Origin: Actinomycetota bacterium
Lineage (GTDB): Bacteria; Actinomycetota; UBA4738; HRBIN12
Assembly: GCA_021325015.1 (NCBI GenBank)
Contig: JAJPHY010000079.1
Location: 1-34,311, forward strand
Direction: 5' to 3'
DNA length: 34,311 nt
In this document: in pieces, positions 1-8,842 of the stretch
Numbering within the stretch: position 1 is the stretch's first letter
How the letters are laid out: the number at the start of each line of letters is the position of its first letter
Program-made: the position numbers and the translations under genes
Notes under the pieces: generated by a model
Told to the model about the DNA's origin: nothing
Databases searched by the model: none
What the model saw: only the letters and a program-made list of their open reading frames with translations

Positions 1-77
1 ATCCCGGACGCGAGCGTCCCGATGACGCTCCACGCCGCGCCCATGCCACCCCAAGCATCCCCGTGTCCTCCGGCCAT
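1..77 (-). CDS. Partial CDS running off the left edge; probable small membrane protein of the AtpZ/AtpI (F0F1-ATPase associated) type
   Basis: Reverse complement from ATG at 77 reads MAGGHGDAWGGMGAAWSVIGTLASG... The GAAWSVIGTLASG segment resembles AtpZ N-termini, and the position downstream of wecA matches the rfe-atpI-atpB order of actinobacteria. Only about 25 codons are visible. Confidence 0.4.
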   Translation of the reverse strand, partial: MAGGHGDAWGGMGAAWSVIGTLASG

Positions 78-216
78 GGGCGCGCGCAGTATAGCCGGGT
101 CCTCCGCAGCGCGTCAAAGGCCGCGTTCGACGTTTCCGCAGGTAGAAGGGCCTTTCTGAGCGATTCTCGGTCGGGCTTGTGAAGGATTTCACGATCGCGG
201 CCCCGCCGAAGGAGGC

Positions 217-1104
217 TCAGGCGCCGGATGCGCGATACGCGCGAGCGGCTCGCTCCCGCCTCCACTGCAACAGGACGTTGATGACGGCCGCCGTAACGCC
301 GACCGTGAAGATGAACGTCCCCATGACGAACACCTGCGGGGGCGTGCCGACTTTCACCGCGCCGAAGACCCAGAGCGGAAACGTGACCGAATTGCCCGAC
401 ACGAACGTGGACGTGATGAAGTCGTCGATCGAGAGCGCGAACGCGAGCAGCCCCCCGGCCAGGATGCCCGGGGCGATCAGGGGCAGCGTCACCGTCCAGA
501 ACGTGACCCACGGCGTCGCGCCGAGGTCCTGCGCCGCCTGCTCCACGGCCATGTCGAACCCCGACAGGCGGGCACGAACCGTGATGGCCACGTAGGCGAT
601 GCTGAACATGACGTGGGCGATGAACAGCGTGAGGAAGCCGCGCGGAAGATTCAGGGTGATGAACAGGCCGAGCAGCGAGGCGCCGAGCACGATCTCGGGC
701 GCCGCGATGTTGAGGAACAGGATCTGCTCGGTCACGACCTTTCCGCGGAACTTGTAGCGAACCAGGGCGAGCGCGAGCAGGGTGCCGAGCACCGTCGCGG
801 TGACCGCGCTCGAGAACGCCAGCTTGAGCGACAGGAAGAAGGCCGGGGTCAGCCCGGGGATCTGGTTCCACTCCTGGTACCACTGGGTGGTGAAGCCCTG
901 CCACTTGAAGGTGACGTTCGGCAGGTGCGAACGCGAGACGTTGAAGCTGTACAGGATCATGATGCCGATCGGGATCAGCAGGTAGAGGATCACGGCCGCC
1001 GAGTACGTGGGCAGCACGAACGAGGTCCAGCGCCGGCGAGCGCCCCGCGCCGGCGGCCGGGTCAGGGACCCGGACCGAGGTTCGGTGGTCGCGATGGCAC
1101 TCAC
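217..1104 (-). CDS. potC: Spermidine/putrescine-type ABC transporter permease (PotC-like)
   Basis: Multi-TM protein with the binding-protein-dependent permease signature (EQAAQDLGATPWVTFWTVTLPLIAPGILAGGLLAFALSIDDF). GTG start overlaps the upstream permease stop by 4 nt. Confidence 0.85.
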   Translation of the reverse strand: MSAIATTEPRSGSLTRPPARGARRRWTSFVLPTYSAAVILYLLIPIGIMILYSFNVSRSHLPNVTFKWQGFTTQWYQEWNQIPGLTPAFFLSLKLAFSSAVTATVLGTLLALALVRYKFRGKVVTEQILFLNIAAPEIVLGASLLGLFITLNLPRGFLTLFIAHVMFSIAYVAITVRARLSGFDMAVEQAAQDLGATPWVTFWTVTLPLIAPGILAGGLLAFALSIDDFITSTFVSGNSVTFPLWVFGAVKVGTPPQVFVMGTFIFTVGVTAAVINVLLQWRRERAARAYRASGA

Positions 1105-2003
1105 ACGTACTCCTCGATCGTGCGCGAGCCCAGCACCCGTGAGTAGAGAGCGATCCCAACGAGCAGCACGGCCATGAGGATCGCCGACAGGGCGGATGCG
1201 GCCGGGTAGTCCGTGAACAGCAGGAACTTGTTCTGGATGATGTTCCCCACCATCAGGTTCGACGTCCCCCCGAGGATGGTGGCGTTGACGAAGTCACCGA
1301 CCGCCGGGACGAACGTGAGCAGGAAGGCGGCGAAGATGCCCGGGATGGCCAGCGGCAGGGTCACCCGAAGAAAGGCCATCGACCGACTGGCGTAGAGGTC
1401 CGCAGCGGCCTCGAGCACCCGCGGATCGATCCGCTCGAGGGCGACGTACAGAGGCAGCGCGGTAAACGGAAGGAAGTTGTAGGCGATGCCCGCCGTGACC
1501 GCCCACCCGGTGGCGAGGACGTGGAAGTCCTGCGGCAGGAGGTGGAGGTTCTTCAGGGTCCCCAGGATCAGACCCTGGTCGGACAGGATGAACTGCCACG
1601 TGAGCGTCCGGATCACGAAGGACACGAAGAAGGGCAGGAGGAGCATGAGCAGGAAGAAGCTCTTCCTGCGTGCTCGGAAGGCGATCCAGTACGCGAGCGG
1701 AAAGGCCACAACCAGGTCGATGACGGTGGCCGCGCCCCCGTACTGAATCGACCGGAGGAAGTAGGCGTGGAACTCGCCGACGGCCTGTGGGAACTCTCCG
1801 ACGTGCCACGTCAGCCGGCAGGCCAGCGTCACGGGGTCGCAGGTCTGCAGGGACAGCGACAGCATCGTGAACATCGGGACGACGAAGAACAGTGCGAGCC
1901 ACAGCGAGGCCGGCGCCCCGAGGAGGTAGGGTGCCAGCCGCCTTCCGAGCCGCGCGCCCTTCCGTTCCGCTACTGGAAGATCGGAACGAACAGGTTGTTC
2001 CAC
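1101..2003 (-). CDS. potB: Spermidine/putrescine-type ABC transporter permease (PotB-like)
   Basis: APYLLGAPASLWLALFFVVPMFTMLSLSL... plus the permease signature EAAADLYASRSMAFLRVTLPLAIPGIFAAFLLTFVPAVGDFVNATILGG. The ORF track extends to 2255, but that part overlaps the potD gene; a GTG at 2003 is the likely start. Confidence 0.8.
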   Translation of the reverse strand: MEQPVRSDLPVAERKGARLGRRLAPYLLGAPASLWLALFFVVPMFTMLSLSLQTCDPVTLACRLTWHVGEFPQAVGEFHAYFLRSIQYGGAATVIDLVVAFPLAYWIAFRARRKSFFLLMLLLPFFVSFVIRTLTWQFILSDQGLILGTLKNLHLLPQDFHVLATGWAVTAGIAYNFLPFTALPLYVALERIDPRVLEAAADLYASRSMAFLRVTLPLAIPGIFAAFLLTFVPAVGDFVNATILGGTSNLMVGNIIQNKFLLFTDYPAASALSAILMAVLLVGIALYSRVLGSRTIEEYV

Positions 2004-3232
2004 TCGGTGAGTTCCTCGTTGTTCTTGAACTGGTAGTAGTTGCGCGAGAGCGACTGCATGTGGGCGTCGGGAAACACCGTGGGGCTGTTCGCGACCGTCG
2101 GATCCTTCAGCTGCTTCGCGATGATCTCCTTGGCGGCCGGAACCGGGCAGACGTAGGCGTTGTAGTCCTCGATCAGCGCCTGGACCTGCGGGTCGTACAC
2201 GTAGTCCATGTAGGTCATCGCGTCGAGGGGGTTCTCCGCGAGCAGCGGGATGCACATGTTGTCCGTCCAGAACATGGCGCCCTCGTCGGGGATGGCGATC
2301 TTCAGCTGCGGATAGCCCTGGTACGTCGCGGCCTGGAACACGTCTCCCGACCAGACCTGGGAGATCCAGATGTCCTCATTCTTGAGCGCCTTGATGTAGT
2401 CCTGGTCGTAGTAGGAGCGCACGATGCCCGCGTCCTTCTGTTGCTGCAGCTTGTCCGCCGCCTTCTTCCAGTCGTCCGGCGTTGAGGTGGCGGGGTCGAT
2501 GCCCAGCGCGAGCAGTCCGATACTACCGAGCTCGCCGGCGTTGGCGAACATCCCGATCTTGCCGGCATACTTCTCGTCCCAGAGGATCTGTACGCTCGTG
2601 ACCGGCTCCTTCACGTACTTGGTGTTGTAGCCGAGGCACGTGTATCCGGATTGCCAGGCCATCGTGTACTTGTTGCCCGGGTCCCACGTCGGATCCTTGA
2701 CCAGGTGGCTTGCGTACTGGTCGAAGTTCTTCATCATCTCGTGGTTCAGCGGGATGAGCCACCCGAGCTCCATCATCTGGCTGAGCGGCCAGTCGTTGTT
2801 GGTGAGCACCACGATGTCGTACCCCGTGGGCTGGCCCGCCTGGAGGACCGGCCGGAGCTTGGACTGATAGAAGGTCACGTTGTCGTCGATCGGCTCGGTG
2901 TAGTTGACCTGGATGCCGGTCTTCTGCTGGAACTGCTCGATGGACGGGTGCTTGCCGTGCGCCGTGTCGATGTAGTACGGCCAGTTGGCGAAGTTCAGCT
3001 GATGGTGCAGCGTCTGCTTGGCCCACCACTCCTGCGAACCGACGCCCGCGCTCGCCTGCGCGCTCGAGCCCGACGACGTCACGCCCTTCGTGCCGCACGC
3101 CTCGAGGAGTGCCGAGAGTCCGAGCGCCCCCACCCCGACGCCGGCGTACCGGAACAGCTCCCGCCGGCTCATCCTCGGCATGGTGAGGCCCCGGGCGAGC
3201 GCGGGATCCAGCTGGTGGTCCTGGTGGCTCAT
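1970..3232 (-). CDS. potD: Polyamine-type ABC transporter substrate-binding lipoprotein (PotD-like)
   Basis: Tat-like motif SRRELFRYAGVGVGALGLSALLEACG with a lipobox-like LLEAC. PotD-like body (NWPYYIDT, TGIQVNYTEPIDDN, GYDIVVLTNNDWPLSQMMELGWLIPLNHE). Confidence 0.85.
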   Translation of the reverse strand: MSHQDHQLDPALARGLTMPRMSRRELFRYAGVGVGALGLSALLEACGTKGVTSSGSSAQASAGVGSQEWWAKQTLHHQLNFANWPYYIDTAHGKHPSIEQFQQKTGIQVNYTEPIDDNVTFYQSKLRPVLQAGQPTGYDIVVLTNNDWPLSQMMELGWLIPLNHEMMKNFDQYASHLVKDPTWDPGNKYTMAWQSGYTCLGYNTKYVKEPVTSVQILWDEKYAGKIGMFANAGELGSIGLLALGIDPATSTPDDWKKAADKLQQQKDAGIVRSYYDQDYIKALKNEDIWISQVWSGDVFQAATYQGYPQLKIAIPDEGAMFWTDNMCIPLLAENPLDAMTYMDYVYDPQVQALIEDYNAYVCPVPAAKEIIAKQLKDPTVANSPTVFPDAHMQSLSRNYYQFKNNEELTEWNNLFVPIFQ

Positions 3233-4356
3233 ACCGCCTCCTCCTCCTCTGCGGCGTATCCCTGCGGGAGCACCGCGAACGTGTGTTCCGGTCGCCAGGA
3301 CAGGACGACGCGCTCACCCGGGCGGGGCGCGGGTCGCGCCCCGAGGTTCTGGACCCAGACCGTGAGCTCCGCCCCGCCGGGGCCCTCCACCTTGTACTGG
3401 TGGCTCACGCCGATGTAGGTGGACATGCGAAGCAGGCCTCGCACCCGGTTGAGGCCCATCGGAGGCTCCCCCCCCTCGTCGGCCTCGATCTGGATCTTCT
3501 CGGGCCGGACGCCCACGCGGACCGCGGAGCCGACGCGGAACGGGGCCCGGGACGAGGGCAGGCGCACGACGTCGCCGCCCGAAAGAAGAACCGTCGAGAT
3601 CCCGTCCCGCTCCTCCTTCAGCTCCCCATCGAGCAGGTTCGAGGCCCCGAGGAAGGTCGCGACGAACTCCGTCTGCGGGTTCTCGTACACGTCCTCGGGG
3701 ACGCCGACCTGCTCGGCTCGGCCGTGGCGCATGACCGCGAGGCGGTCGGACATGGTCATCGCCTCCTCCTGGTCGTGCGTCACGTAGATGAACGTGATCC
3801 CCACTTCCTCCTGGATCCGCTTCAGCTCGAGCTGCATCTGCTTGCGCAGCTTGAGGTCGACGGCCCCGAGCGGCTCGTCCAGCAGGAGGACCTTCGGGCG
3901 GTTGACCAGCGCCCTGGCCAGGGCGACCCGCTGCTGCTGACCTCCCGACATCTGCGACGGCTTGCGCGTCTCGAACCCGCGAAGATCCACGAGCTCGAGC
4001 GCCTCGCGCACGCGGCGATCGATGTCCCGCTTGTCCACCTTCTTCCGGCGAAGGCCGAACGCCACGTTCTCGAAGACGTTCAGGTGCGGGAACAGCGCGT
4101 AGGACTGGAACACCGTGTTCACGTCCCGCCGGTAGGGCGGGAGGTTCGTCACGTCGCGGCCCCCCAGGTAGACGGTCCCCCGCGTCGGCTCCTCGAACCC
4201 GCCGATCATCCGCAAGGTGGTGGTCTTGCCGCACCCGGACGGCCCCAGCATGCTGAAGAACTCGCCCTCGTGGATGTCGAGCGACAGATCGTCCACGGCG
4301 ACCGTCTCGCCGAAGTCCTTGGTGACCCGGTCCAAGCGAACGTCGACTTCCTGCAC
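3229..4356 (-). CDS. potA: Polyamine-type ABC transporter ATP-binding protein (PotA-like)
   Basis: Walker A GPSGCGKTTT, signature MSGGQQQRVALARAL, Walker B VLLLDEPLGAVDLKLR, H-loop VTHDQEEA, and a C-terminal TOBE-like region. Confidence 0.9.
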   Translation of the reverse strand: MQEVDVRLDRVTKDFGETVAVDDLSLDIHEGEFFSMLGPSGCGKTTTLRMIGGFEEPTRGTVYLGGRDVTNLPPYRRDVNTVFQSYALFPHLNVFENVAFGLRRKKVDKRDIDRRVREALELVDLRGFETRKPSQMSGGQQQRVALARALVNRPKVLLLDEPLGAVDLKLRKQMQLELKRIQEEVGITFIYVTHDQEEAMTMSDRLAVMRHGRAEQVGVPEDVYENPQTEFVATFLGASNLLDGELKEERDGISTVLLSGGDVVRLPSSRAPFRVGSAVRVGVRPEKIQIEADEGGEPPMGLNRVRGLLRMSTYIGVSHQYKVEGPGGAELTVWVQNLGARPAPRPGERVVLSWRPEHTFAVLPQGYAAEEEEAV

Positions 4357-4381
4357 GTCCTCCCCCCGACACCGCGAGGCA

Positions 4382-4409
4382 CGATTATCGCGCGGCGTGC
4401 GCGATTATC
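4382..4409. repeat. Short direct repeat CGATTATC, copies 20 bp apart, upstream of potA
   Basis: CGATTATC at 4382-4389 and 4402-4409, in the wecA-potA intergenic region. Confidence 0.6.
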
Positions 4410-4544
4410 ACCCAACGTGGCCGGACGACCCCGGCCCCCGAGGGCGGAGTCCCCCACGACTCTTGTACGAAGTGGACAAGCTACGGGATGCTCGCCTCGC
4501 TCGTGAATCCCCTCCCCGCGAAACCCCGTCCCCGGGCACGCTCC

Positions 4545-5768
4545 TCAGGCCGTGTCCTCGATCGGCGATGTGGCAGGCTCCGGGGCCGGCACCGGCACGG
4601 GCTCTGGACGCCCGGGCGGGCCGGCGGTGGGCCCGACGGGCTCGGGCGGAGTCACCTGGTCCACCGGCCCCGCTCGGTCGCTCCTCCCGGGCGACCGGTC
4701 CCGCACCAGCCGCGGCAGGACGGACGCGAGGAGGACCGCTCCCGCCACGATCGCCGCGACCAGCAGGCGCCCGTTGATGAACGCCACCGCCAACGCGCAC
4801 CCGGAGATCAGCGCGCTCCACAGGTACATGAGGAAAACCGCCTGTCGGTGCGAATGGCCGATGTCCAGCAGCCGGTGGTGGATGTGCTCCTTGTCGGCGT
4901 GCGTGATGCCGAGTCCCCGCCGCATCCGTCGCACGACGGCGAGCAGCACGTCGAGAAACGGGACCGCAAGGACCAGCAACGGCACCGCGACCGGGATGGC
5001 GACCGCGGCGAAGTCGCCCCCGCTCGGGGCGTACGTGTTGCGCCCCACGCCGGAGATGCTCGCGACCGCCATCATGAGGCCGAGCAGCATGGCCCCGGAG
5101 TCCCCCATGAACACCTTGGCCGGGTGGAAGTTCCAGGGCAGGAAGCCGATCGCGGCTCCTGCGACCACCGCGGAGAGCAGGGCGGCCGTCGAGGGATTGG
5201 CGCCCCCACCGGAGCGATACAGGTAGGCGAAGAACGCGATCGCGCCGATCGCCACCATGCCCGCGGCGAGCCCGTCCAGTCCGTCGATCAGGTTGACGGC
5301 GTTCACCATCGCCACGACCCAGAGCACGGTGAGCGGGACGGCGAGGTCGGTCGACAGGAACAGGATCCCCTGCCCGGGGAAGTAGAAATACAGGAGCTGG
5401 ACCCCGAGCAGGACCAGGAGGCCGGCGGCCAGCACCTGTCCGGCGAGCTTGCCGAGCGCCGACAGGCCGCGCGCATCGTCGATCAGCCCGACGACCAGGA
5501 TCACGAACCCGGCGAGGAGGGCCGTGGTGGGGTCGGAGGTGGTCTCGTGCAGGCCCGCCAGGAACGGGATCAGGCGCGACACGCCCAGGCCGGCGGCGAT
5601 GCCGAGGAAGATCGCGATCCCTCCCGCGGTCGGCGTGGGCCTGGGGTGGACCTTTCGGTCGGAGGGGTGATCGATCCACCCCAGCCGGACCGAGAGCCAC
5701 CGCACCAGAGGTGTCGCGACGAACGACACGGCCGCGCTCGCTGCGAAGACGACCAGGTACGGATCCAC
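4545..5768 (-). CDS. MraY/WecA-family undecaprenyl-phosphate N-acetylhexosamine-1-phosphate transferase
   Basis: Multi-TM, HPSDRKVHPRPTPTAGGIAIFLG, NAVNLIDGLDGLAAG, MGDSGAMLLG, HIHHRLLDIGHSHRQ: WecA/TagO-type motifs. Corresponds to rfe in actinobacterial gene order. Confidence 0.88.
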   Translation of the reverse strand: MDPYLVVFAASAAVSFVATPLVRWLSVRLGWIDHPSDRKVHPRPTPTAGGIAIFLGIAAGLGVSRLIPFLAGLHETTSDPTTALLAGFVILVVGLIDDARGLSALGKLAGQVLAAGLLVLLGVQLLYFYFPGQGILFLSTDLAVPLTVLWVVAMVNAVNLIDGLDGLAAGMVAIGAIAFFAYLYRSGGGANPSTAALLSAVVAGAAIGFLPWNFHPAKVFMGDSGAMLLGLMMAVASISGVGRNTYAPSGGDFAAVAIPVAVPLLVLAVPFLDVLLAVVRRMRRGLGITHADKEHIHHRLLDIGHSHRQAVFLMYLWSALISGCALAVAFINGRLLVAAIVAGAVLLASVLPRLVRDRSPGRSDRAGPVDQVTPPEPVGPTAGPPGRPEPVPVPAPEPATSPIEDTA

Positions 5769-5812
5769 GCTCCGTCGATGGTACTCCGCCCGGGTGCCGA
5801 GCCCTCAGGGGG

Positions 5813-7078
5813 TCATCCGGGATAGACGGGGAACCGGGCGACCAGCTCGGCCACCCGGGCTCGGCACCTGCGCTTCACGGTTTCGTCCGAAGGGTGTCGG
5901 AGCGCTTCGCCGATGATCGAGGCGGCCTCCTTCATCTCGGCCTCCTCCATACCGAGGGTGGCCGGCCCCGGCGTCCCCACGCGGATCCCGGAGGGGTCCA
6001 TCGGCGGCTTCGGGTCGAACGGGATCCCGTTCTTGTTCAGCGCCACCCCGATCTCGTCGCACACCGATTCCGCCTGCTTGCCGCCGATCCCCAGCGGTCC
6101 GAGGTCCGCGAGCACCAGGTGGGAGTCGGTGCCGCCGGAGACGATCCGAAGCCCCTCCTCGGCCAGGCCCTCCGCGAGCGCCCGGGCCGCGCGCACGGTG
6201 CGCGCCGCGTACTCGGAGAACTCCGGACTCATCGCCTCCTTCAGGGCCACGGCCTTGGCCGCGATCACGTGCTCGAGCGGTCCGCCCTGCATCATCGGGA
6301 ACACCGCTCGATCGATCGCCTTGGCGTGTTCCTCACGGCACAGGATGATCGCCCCGCGCGGACCTCGGAGCGTCTTGTGGGTGGTGAAGGTGACCACGTC
6401 GGCGTAGGGAACCGGGCTCGGATACGCGCCGCCGGCGCACAGGCCGATGAAGTGCGACGCGTCCACCCACAGGATCGCCCCCACCTCGTCGGCGATCCGA
6501 CGGAAGGCGGCGAAGTCGATCACGCGCGGATAGGCGGTGAACCCGGCCAGGATGACCTTCGGGCGGTGTGTCCGCGCGAGGTCGGCGACCCGGTCCATGT
6601 CGAGCTGCTCTGTGTCGCGATCGACCTCGTACCCGACGAACCGGAACCACATCCCGGAGACGTTGACCGGCGAGCCGTGCGTGAGGTGGCCGCCGTGGGC
6701 CAGGACCAGGGCGAGGACGGTGTCGTCGGACCTCGGCTCGAGGAACGCTCCGAACACGGCCATGTTCGCCTGGGCGCCGGCGTGGGGTTGCACGTTCGCG
6801 TGCTCGGCCCCGAACAGCGCCTTGGCCCGCTCGACCGCCAGGCGTTCGGTCACGTCCACGAACTCGCATCCTCCGTAGTAGCGGCGCCCCGGATAGCCCT
6901 CGGCGTACTTGTTGTTCATCGTCGAGCCGAGGGCCGCGAGCACGGCCGGGCTCGCGTAGTTCTCGGAGGCGATCAACCGGAGCGTGGATCGCTCCCGGCG
7001 GAGCTCGGCCGCCATCGCCTCCGCGACCTCGGGGTCGGTACGCTTGAGCGTTTCCCAGTCCGCCACGTAGTCCTTCAT
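5813..7078 (-). CDS. glyA: Serine hydroxymethyltransferase
   Basis: LRLIASENYASPAVLAALGSTMNNKYAEGYPGRRYYGGCEFVD and PLP-lysine segment VVTFTTHKTLRGPRGAIIL. The start is internal to the ORF track entry; ATG at 7078 overlaps the rpiB stop. Confidence 0.95.
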   Translation of the reverse strand: MKDYVADWETLKRTDPEVAEAMAAELRRERSTLRLIASENYASPAVLAALGSTMNNKYAEGYPGRRYYGGCEFVDVTERLAVERAKALFGAEHANVQPHAGAQANMAVFGAFLEPRSDDTVLALVLAHGGHLTHGSPVNVSGMWFRFVGYEVDRDTEQLDMDRVADLARTHRPKVILAGFTAYPRVIDFAAFRRIADEVGAILWVDASHFIGLCAGGAYPSPVPYADVVTFTTHKTLRGPRGAIILCREEHAKAIDRAVFPMMQGGPLEHVIAAKAVALKEAMSPEFSEYAARTVRAARALAEGLAEEGLRIVSGGTDSHLVLADLGPLGIGGKQAESVCDEIGVALNKNGIPFDPKPPMDPSGIRVGTPGPATLGMEEAEMKEAASIIGEALRHPSDETVKRRCRARVAELVARFPVYPG

Positions 7079-7521
7079 CGCTCCCCCCGTTCGATCTGCG
7101 CGATCTGGTCGATGCGCCGCACGTGGCGACCGCCCTCGAACGGAGTGGCGAGCCACAGCCGAACGATCTCCTTCGCGAGCGTCGGAGCCACGATCCGCGC
7201 CCCAATCGTGAGCACGTTGGCGTCGTTGTGCTCGCGGGACAGTCGCGCCGTGTAGAGGTCGTTGCAGAGTGCGGCCCGGATGCCCCGGACCTTGTTGGCG
7301 GTGATCTGCTCTCCCTGCCCGGAGCCTCCGAGGAGGATGCCGGCGTGAGCGACACCGCCGGCCACGGTGCGGGCGACGTCGGCGCACACCGGAGGGTAGT
7401 CGACGGGATCGGGGGAGTGGGTGCCGAGGTCCAGGACCTCGTGCCCCTCCGACCGCAGGAAGCCCACCAAGGCCTCCTTCAGCTCGAATCCGGCGTGGTC
7501 CGCGCCGATGGCGATCTTCAT
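7075..7521 (-). CDS. rpiB: Ribose-5-phosphate isomerase B (RpiB/LacAB family)
   Basis: MKIAIGADHAGFELKEALVGFLRSEGHEVLDLGT, GILLGGSGQGEQITANKVRGIRAALCNDLYTARLSREHNDANVLTIGARIV. Internal ATG start at 7521. Confidence 0.92.
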   Translation of the reverse strand: MKIAIGADHAGFELKEALVGFLRSEGHEVLDLGTHSPDPVDYPPVCADVARTVAGGVAHAGILLGGSGQGEQITANKVRGIRAALCNDLYTARLSREHNDANVLTIGARIVAPTLAKEIVRLWLATPFEGGRHVRRIDQIAQIERGER

Positions 7522-8135
7522 GCGTCGGCCCCCCCACCCGCGCGGTCGCCGACGACGTCGACGGGCTCCGGTGACCCGAACAGGCCGTCCACGAGGCGCG
7601 AGCACCACTCGTCGACCTCGGCCGCCACCGCCCGGAAGGCGTCGAGGCTCAAGCCCATGGGATCCGCGACATCGCCGTCCGCGAGGCGCTCGAACCCGCT
7701 GCGGCGCAAACGGTCGGCCTCGGCGACGCGTTGGCGTAGGGTCTCACGAGGATCGTCGACCCGGCCGGTCGCGTGGGGAAGCCGTTCGAGCAGCCCGACG
7801 AGCTCCTTCAAGGTGAACGCGCGTGCGGACGTCGATCGGGACAGGAGGACCACGGCGTCGCGATGCTCCTTGGCCATGCCGATCACCAGGTCCGCTGCCT
7901 CGAGATCGTCGGGGCGGAGACGACGGGCCCGATGCCCGGCGACGTCGACGCCCAGCTCGGCGGCGGCCCGCCGGGTCTCCTCGAGCACCGGAGCGGGCTC
8001 GCGGGCGATCGTCCCCGCCGACGCGACCGAGGGCGCGCGACTCCCGAACCGGCGCTCGAGGATCGCGCGCAGGACGCCTTCGGCCGTGGGCGAGCGGCAG
8101 ATATTCCCCGTGCAGACGAGCAGGATGGAAGCCAT
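7518..8135 (-). CDS. Low-molecular-weight protein (tyrosine) phosphatase-like protein
   Basis: N-terminal P-loop ILLVCTGNICRSPTAEGVLRAIL (CX5R). Confidence 0.85.
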   Translation of the reverse strand: MASILLVCTGNICRSPTAEGVLRAILERRFGSRAPSVASAGTIAREPAPVLEETRRAAAELGVDVAGHRARRLRPDDLEAADLVIGMAKEHRDAVVLLSRSTSARAFTLKELVGLLERLPHATGRVDDPRETLRQRVAEADRLRRSGFERLADGDVADPMGLSLDAFRAVAAEVDEWCSRLVDGLFGSPEPVDVVGDRAGGGADA

Positions 8136-8245
8136 GGGATCGGCGCCCGCAGTCTAGCATCGGGGCTCCGCGGCTCGGGACCGTCCTCGGACCACCAAAG
8201 CGGCTCGACCCCGGGTCGCGGGCCGGCGCGATTCCGCACGGGCGG

Positions 8246-8842
8246 TCAGTCCTCGAGGGCAGAGCGGATGGCCGGCTCGTCGATCGTTCCGGACCTCAGA
8301 ACCCGAAGCTCCGGCCCCGTCAGGTCGATGACCGTGGACGGCCGACCGGCGAGAGGGCGATCCTCGCACAGGTAGACGCTCACGCGATCCCCGAAGATCG
8401 CCTCCAGCTCCTCACAGCTCTCCGGCGTCGGCTCGCCCGTGCGGTTGGCGCTCGTCACCGCCAACGGGCCGGTCCTGGAGAGCACGGCGAGCGCCATCGG
8501 GTGGTGGGGGATCCGAAGCGCGACCGTCGCGACATCCTCCCCCAGGTCCCAGGTCCGGCTCGCCTCCGTGCGGCGCAGCACCATCGTGAGGCCGCCGGGC
8601 CACAGTCGGCCCGCGAGACGCTCCGCCCGCTCGTCGAACTCCCCCACCCCACGCGCCTCGGCGACCGAGGCGACGAGGATCGGGAGCTCGAGAGACCGCG
8701 GGCGACCTTTCGCCTCGAACAGCCTCGAGGTCGCGGCCGGCTCGTCGGGTCTCGTCCCGATGCCGTACACCGTGTCCGTCGGAAGCACGATGAGCTCGCC
8801 GGCGAGTGCGGCGGCGGCCGCGTCCTCGATCGGATCGCTCAC
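8246..8842 (-). CDS. Sua5/YciO/YrdC/YwlC family L-threonylcarbamoyladenylate synthase
   Basis: LIVLPTDTVYGIGTRPDEPAATSRLFEAKGRPRSLELPILVAS; PLAVTSANRTGEP. GTG at 8842 overlaps the prmC stop. Confidence 0.92.
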   Translation of the reverse strand: MSDPIEDAAAAALAGELIVLPTDTVYGIGTRPDEPAATSRLFEAKGRPRSLELPILVASVAEARGVGEFDERAERLAGRLWPGGLTMVLRRTEASRTWDLGEDVATVALRIPHHPMALAVLSRTGPLAVTSANRTGEPTPESCEELEAIFGDRVSVYLCEDRPLAGRPSTVIDLTGPELRVLRSGTIDEPAIRSALED

